DNA of 64,000 nucleotides from positions 4,283,864 through 4,347,863 of the forward strand of contig CM038705.1 in assembly GCA_021613375.1 (NCBI GenBank), read 5' to 3'. This stretch comes from Megaleporinus macrocephalus (lineage: Eukaryota; Chordata; Actinopteri; Characiformes; Anostomidae). Below are positions 59,956-64,000 of the stretch, one piece after another (the first letter of the stretch is position 1; every line of letters starts with the position of its first letter). The notes below the pieces were generated by a model. That model had not been told where the DNA came from. It saw only the letters and a list, made by a program, of their open reading frames with translations, and ran no database searches. The position numbers and the translations under genes are program-made.

Positions 59956-60484
59956 TTAGATCAGCCAATTTTTTGGTATTTCAAATTCAAAATTCAGGTT
60001 GTGAAAATTCAGGTCGTAAAAATTCATGTTGTAAAAATTCAGCTCATGAAAATTCAAGTTGTGAAATTCACGTTGTAAAAATTCAGGTTGTGAAAATTCA
60101 GGTTATAAATGAATTATTTCTTACCTGAAATTCCAAGACCTGAATTTTAAATAGCAAAAATTTTGCAGGTCCAATTTTCAAAATTATCAAATTTCACACT
60201 TTTATTTTCTTTTTTTTCAAAAACATGATTTCAGGTTCAAGTTCTGGTGACACTGATTTCACTCCATACATACCTATACACACATATATACATTATATAT
60301 ATATATACACACACATATATACATTATATATATATATATATATATCCTGTAATATCAGTATTAGTATATAAAACAACACCCAATTTCGTTTTTTTGATGG
60401 TATTGCGCAGACCTCTCTTTAAATTCATTAATAGTGAATAAAACGCTTACAGATGTTGTATAAGCTTCCTTTCTGGATAAATAG

Positions 60485-60577
<93 letters not shown>

Positions 60578-60650
60578 AATATAGAGTGAAATCAGTGCCA
60601 CCAGAACTTGAACGCGAAATCATATTTTTGAGAAAAAAAAAAAACGTTTA
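59956..60650. repeat. Repeat family E, copy 1 (order P-Q-R-S with inverted S)
   Basis: Modules: P (CCAATTTTTTGGTATTTCAA to CAGGTCCAATTTTCAAAAT, with short AAAATTCAGGTTGT tandem units inside); inverted S (TTCAGGTTCAAGTTCTGGTG, near 60229); Q (GATGGTATTGCGCAGACCTC to AATAGTGAATAAAACGC, 60400-60446); R (AAGCTTCCTTTCTGGATAAA, 60462); S (AATATAGAGTGAAATCAGTG to CCAGAACTTGAACGC, 60577-60620). All modules recur at 63.68-64.0 kb in a different order. Confidence 0.85.
60484..60574. repeat. (AT)n microsatellite inside family E
   Basis: About 45 AT units. The right-hand family E copy has only a short CATATAGTG segment at this place, so the tract expanded here. A shorter AT/AC tract lies at 60280-60345. 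Confidence 0.95.
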
Positions 60651-61085
60651 TGAATATAACTCTCCATCACACTGATTTAAACTAAATGTTATGGTTACTG
60701 TGTGTCGCTCCGCTCTGTGGCCTGGACGTGTAGACTGACTGTTTCTGCTCAGAGGCTGAGACACTGATGTGCTCGGTTAGGGGGCTACAGTAAAACTCAG
60801 AGTCTCTATCAGTTCGCTGGGAAAGCTCAGTTGCTTGCTTTCTGAAGTTAGCTTCTTACTTAAATTCCCCGTTCCACCTTAACTGGTATAGAAGTTACAT
60901 CCTGGTTCCTCTAACTGCTGCATCAGTTAAGGTGGAAAGGTGGAATTCACATAAGAAGATAACTTCAGTCACGTCTTTCTTCAGGTTGACGCTCAGTAAC
61001 GGCTCCCTCGGCTAGTTCAGTTTACAGTAGACGTTGGACGCTGTGTATGGTTTTCTCTGGCCCGTCCCTTCTGTTCTCCTCTCCT

Positions 61086-61121
<36 letters not shown>

Positions 61122-61485
61122 TATATAATCCGCACCATTAATTCACATCGGCTTCACATCACCTGGCAACACCGTAAGCGTGCGCTGTATATGTTTGTAT
61201 GGATTAGCACACTGTACATGCGTGCTATTATAAATAAAATATAAAAATCGGGCACTAAAATATATATTTAAACGTGTTCTGTGTAGAGCTGTTTATTAAA
61301 GGACCCTACATGTAAACCAGCTCTGCTCTGACTGACTCATTCAGAAAGCAGTCCAGGCTGAAACTCTCCTTACAGCTCCAGCACGCGTGGGCCGATGATC
61401 CACCTCACTGATGTAACACAGCTCTAGCCTAACAACATCTTTCTCAATCTTTGTTCAGTCGTGGAGTTCAGCACGTAGATCCTCC
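60651..61485. other. Single-copy intron with (CT)n at 61089-61120
   Basis: Mostly unremarkable sequence. A 16-unit CT tract lies within it. No exon fits. Confidence 0.45.
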
Positions 61486-61546
61486 CCACCGAGCCCCTCC
61501 CCACCGAGCCCCTCCCCACCAAGCCCCTCCCCACCGAGCCCCTCCT
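61486..61546. repeat. 17-bp tandem repeat, about 3.5 copies
   Basis: CCCCACCGAGCCCCTCC repeated almost perfectly. Confidence 0.9.
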
Positions 61547-61639
61547 CTTCGCCAAGTCCCTGTTACTGATTGCGAGTGCGGTGATGCTCTATCGTCCTGA
61601 TTACTTCCCTTTAACAGACCCAGGTTATATACTGCACCT

Positions 61640-61790
61640 TTAATTAGAGATGGACCAATCAGCGGTTTTCAGGCCGATTCCGATCGCCGATCACCTTTCA
61701 GCGCGATTGGCCGATAGCCAATACCGATAGAGGGCGGGGCTATATGCCACGGCAGGGCTACATGTAGTTATTAGCGCGAGCAAGTCATGA
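61640..61790. mobile_element. hAT-like MITE fragment (CCGAT-rich)
   Basis: AGATGGACCAATCAGCGGTT, then CCGATTCCGATCGCCGATCA and GCCAATACCGATAGAGGGCG. It resembles the GATGCACCGATA-type fragment at 39773-40052. The other end is not found. Confidence 0.45.
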
Positions 61791-62214
61791 AACATGGTCT
61801 AAACTGGTTTATTACCATTTTTAACGAGATCATGTGAAACAGCATAATATTTTTAACTAAATTATCAGTAAATCAAACAAATATCCCCAATACTGCAATC
61901 AATCACCCTTACTTTAAAACGAATAAAGCTAATTAAATAAATACAGTAAAAACTGTCATTAAACTCAGACTCTTATTTTAAACTAAATCTGTAATCATTA
62001 AATGTAGAATATTGAATTGTAGCTGCTGTTCTGTTTGTACCGGTCAGATCTGGTCTGTAGGTGTTCTGGGTTGTTAGTTTTCCTCTTCCTGGATGAAACA
62101 CTACCTGTATACTGTATATATTGTATACTGCACCTTTAATGGTAATATAGTTTAATATAAATATTATTCTATGTTAGGGATAATATACCTTGTAAGGAAA
62201 AAACTCAGAAACTT
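61791..62214. other. AT-rich intron
   Basis: No gene or repeat is recognised. Confidence 0.4.
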
Positions 62215-62960
62215 GGTCTGGACACCCATCAGTCATAGCATTAACACCACCTCCTTATATCTCCACTCACTGTCCACTGTATCAGCTCCACTGACCATAC
62301 AGGACCTCCACTCACTGTCCACTGTATCAGCTCCACTGACCATACAGGAGCTCCACTCACTGTCCACTGTATCAGCTCCACTGACCATACAGGAGCTCCA
62401 CTCACTGTCCACTGTATCAGCTCCACTGACCATACAGGACCTCCACTCACTGTCCACTGTATCAGCTCCACTGACCATACAGGACCTCCACTCACTGTCC
62501 ACTGTATCAGCTCCACTGACCATACAGGACCTCCACTCACTGTCCACTGTATCAGCTCCACTGACCATACAGGACCTCCACTCACTGTCCACTGTATCAG
62601 CTCCACTGACCATACAGGAGCTCCACACACTGTCCACTGTATCAGCTCCACTGACCATACAGGAGCTCCACTTACAGACTGTAGTTCATCTGATTCTCTG
62701 TATACTTTATTACTCTGTTCTTTAATGATCAGGACCCCCACAGGACCACCACAGAGCAGATACTATTAGGGAGGTGGATCATTTGGAGTAAAGGACTGTT
62801 TAAACGTCTCAGTGTCACTGCGGAGAGAGAATTGTCCTGTGTCCACTGATGAAGGACTAGAGGAACACAAACTGCTGTCTCTGACTTTACATCTACAAGG
62901 TGGACCAATAGAGTGGGAGGGTCCAACAGAGTGGACAGTGAGTGGACACAGAGTTTAAAC
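62215..62960. repeat. Dispersed element family B, copy 8, with expanded 45-bp core
   Basis: The left end is CATCAGTCATAGCATTAACA then CCACCTCCTTATATCTCCAC. The usual blocks follow (GATTCTCTGTATACTTTATT, AGGACCCCCACAGGACCACC, ATCTACAAGGTGGACCAATA). Open frames of 141-184 codons on both strands come from the 45-bp repeat and are not genes. Confidence 0.92.
62259..62672. repeat. 45-bp minisatellite within family B, 9 copies
   Basis: ATCAGCTCCACTGACCATAC recurs at 62281 and every 45 bases to 62641. Other family B copies here have only one or two units, so this is a local expansion. GAGCTCC and GACCTCC variants alternate in runs. Confidence 0.96.
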
Positions 62961-63041
62961 ACTTTAGCAGCAGCACAAGGCATTACAACATACAGTAGTG
63001 AGAGAAGTGAGCATGTATTAGACATTGTTTTTAACACTCAC

Positions 63042-63210
63042 GGCGTACGGGCCTCCACGCGGAGCTGCGTGCTGGGGCCCAGCTGTAGGAGCAGACTCAC
63101 TCCATTCTGCCACTGGCTGTGATTTCTAAACTCACAGCTGTGAGCCTCACATTCCTCGAAGGAGAACTGATACAGGGCTGCAGAGTCTTCAAACGCCACC
63201 TGCCTCTCCA
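63042..63210 (-). CDS. rapgef5: rapgef5 exon D: C-terminal part of DEP domain (phase 1 to 2)
   Basis: A 169-bp exon after the acceptor CTGTGTGTTCCAG and before the donor ACGCC|GTGAGT. It reads ERQVAFEDSAALYQFSFEEC, then EFRNHSQWQNGVSLLLQLGP and STQLRVEARTP. F(E/Q)D...(F/L)Y.F followed by LLL.(L/M)GP is the end of the DEP domain in the EPAC/RAPGEF5 family, which in EPACs helps membrane targeting. Earlier DEP exons are beyond the window. An internal GGA|GTGAGT could act as an alternative donor, but it would remove the conserved LLLQLGP. Confidence 0.85.
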
Positions 63211-63682
63211 CTGGAACACACAGCATGGCTCAGAGTTATACAGAGATCAATCAAGACCCGAAATGTTCATCAGTTTTATATCAAAATTTGAGCACCTCCA
63301 ATAATCAAAAATCAATGTGGAAGGTAGAAAATTAATATATATATAAACGTCTACCTTATTCTTAAGACAGGACTTTGATATAAGCAATTCCACTAGCAGT
63401 CAAAAGTTTGGACACACCTAACTGAATATATATGTTTATAGTTATAAAGGAGTTTAGATCTGAGTGTGTTGAGAGACGAGTGTAAATAGTGAAGTTGGAG
63501 CCCATGTACACAAATATTACTAAAACAAACATTTTACTGTAGTTGAATATAAAAATGAGAATGTAAATTTTCCTTGATTTAGCTTAATGACATACTGAGC
63601 AGCCAAAGCAGTTACTTACTGTATTAATACTGTTTAAATATTTAAAAAATAAAGGTTTAATTATAATAAACTGAGTAAATAA
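63211..63682. other. Intron upstream of exon D, with a Tc1-like terminal motif near 63388
   Basis: AGCAGTCAAAAGTTTGGACA then CACCTAACTG resembles a Tc1-like terminus. The rest is AT-rich with no gene. Confidence 0.45.
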
Positions 63683-64000
63683 AAGCTTCCTTTCTGGATA
63701 AATAGCTACATATAGTGTGAATATAGAGTAAAATCAGTGCCACCAGAACTTGAAATCATATTTTTGAGAAAAAAAAAATTGACCCGCCAATTTTTTGGTA
63801 TTTCAAATTCAAAATTCACGATGTAAAAATTCAGTTTGTGAAAATTCAGGTTATAAATGAATTATTTCTTACCTGAAATTCCAAGACCTGAATTTTAAAT
63901 ACCAAAAATTTTGCAGGTCCAATTTTCAAAATAGTGCAGTTTTTTTCTGATGGTATTGCGCAGACCTCCCTTTAAATTCATTAATAGTGAATAAAACGCT
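63683..64000. repeat. Repeat family E, copy 2 (order R-S-P-Q), cut by the window end
   Basis: R at 63683 (AAGCTTCCTTTCTGGATAAA), S at 63719 (AATATAGAGTAAAATCAGTG), P from 63786 (CCAATTTTTTGGTATTTCAA), Q from about 63950 (GATGGTATTGCGCAGACCTC) to the end. Sequence identity to copy 1 is high. Confidence 0.85.

Noticed and set aside
62171..62741. 184-codon plus frame and 141/166-codon minus frames
   Set aside because: The 45-bp unit equals 15 codons, so several frames remain open. The sequence is part of dispersed family B.

Overview
The window is vertebrate nuclear DNA, most likely from a teleost fish. It has spliced exons with GT-AG borders, piggyBac, hAT and Tc1-type transposon remnants typical of fish, and a very heavy load of mini- and microsatellites. 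There is no bacterial or viral gene organisation. My guess of an otophysan fish (characin or catfish type) rests only on the style of the dispersed repeats and is weak.

Only one gene is supported. Six exons on the minus strand, from high to low coordinate, join in phase: D 63042-63210, F 55283-55325, E 47506-47557, G 46401-46471, C 43287-43400 and B 21389-21758. Together they give 819 coding bases, open throughout. The product reads as the end of a DEP domain, then the EPAC-like linker helix region, then an acidic and serine-rich stretch with the motif PTFDVPYFRYIDEE, then the start of the RasGEF N-terminal module. This matches RAPGEF5 (MR-GEF/GFR), a Rap guanine-nucleotide exchange factor, as I remember the family; no database search was possible. 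Earlier exons lie beyond 64000 and the catalytic RasGEF exons lie below position 1, so almost the whole window is intron of this one gene.

Layout by region. 1-21388 (intron after exon B): 49-bp, 33-bp, 104-bp, 22-bp and 26-bp tandem arrays, a 3.2-kb TATC-type array, a 1.2-kb non-autonomous piggyBac with its own internal minisatellite, AT-rich DNA and dispersed repeats. 21389-21758: exon B. 21759-43286 (21.5-kb intron): a 1.2-kb GA tract, a CA tract, two related 21-bp arrays, a 2.7-kb 21-bp array inside a dispersed element, and a 4.8-kb array of a 25-bp unit. 43287-47557: exons C, G and E, with a Tc1-like transposase remnant whose middle has become a 31-bp tandem array, and an intact-looking hAT MITE with an 8-bp target duplication. 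47558-63210: four more minisatellites (43, 43, 47 and 25 bp), exons F and D, and a palindromic dispersed element whose 45-bp internal unit is amplified. 63211-64000: intron with a circularly permuted repeat.

Tandem repeats cover roughly 25 to 30 kb of the 64 kb. Almost all long reading frames in the window are products of repeat units whose length is a multiple of three, and are not genes. I found no convincing new protein system. The most interesting signals are (1) the phase-consistent exon chain in repeat-packed introns, (2) several minisatellites visibly born from internal motifs of transposons, and (3) the circularly permuted repeat near the right edge.
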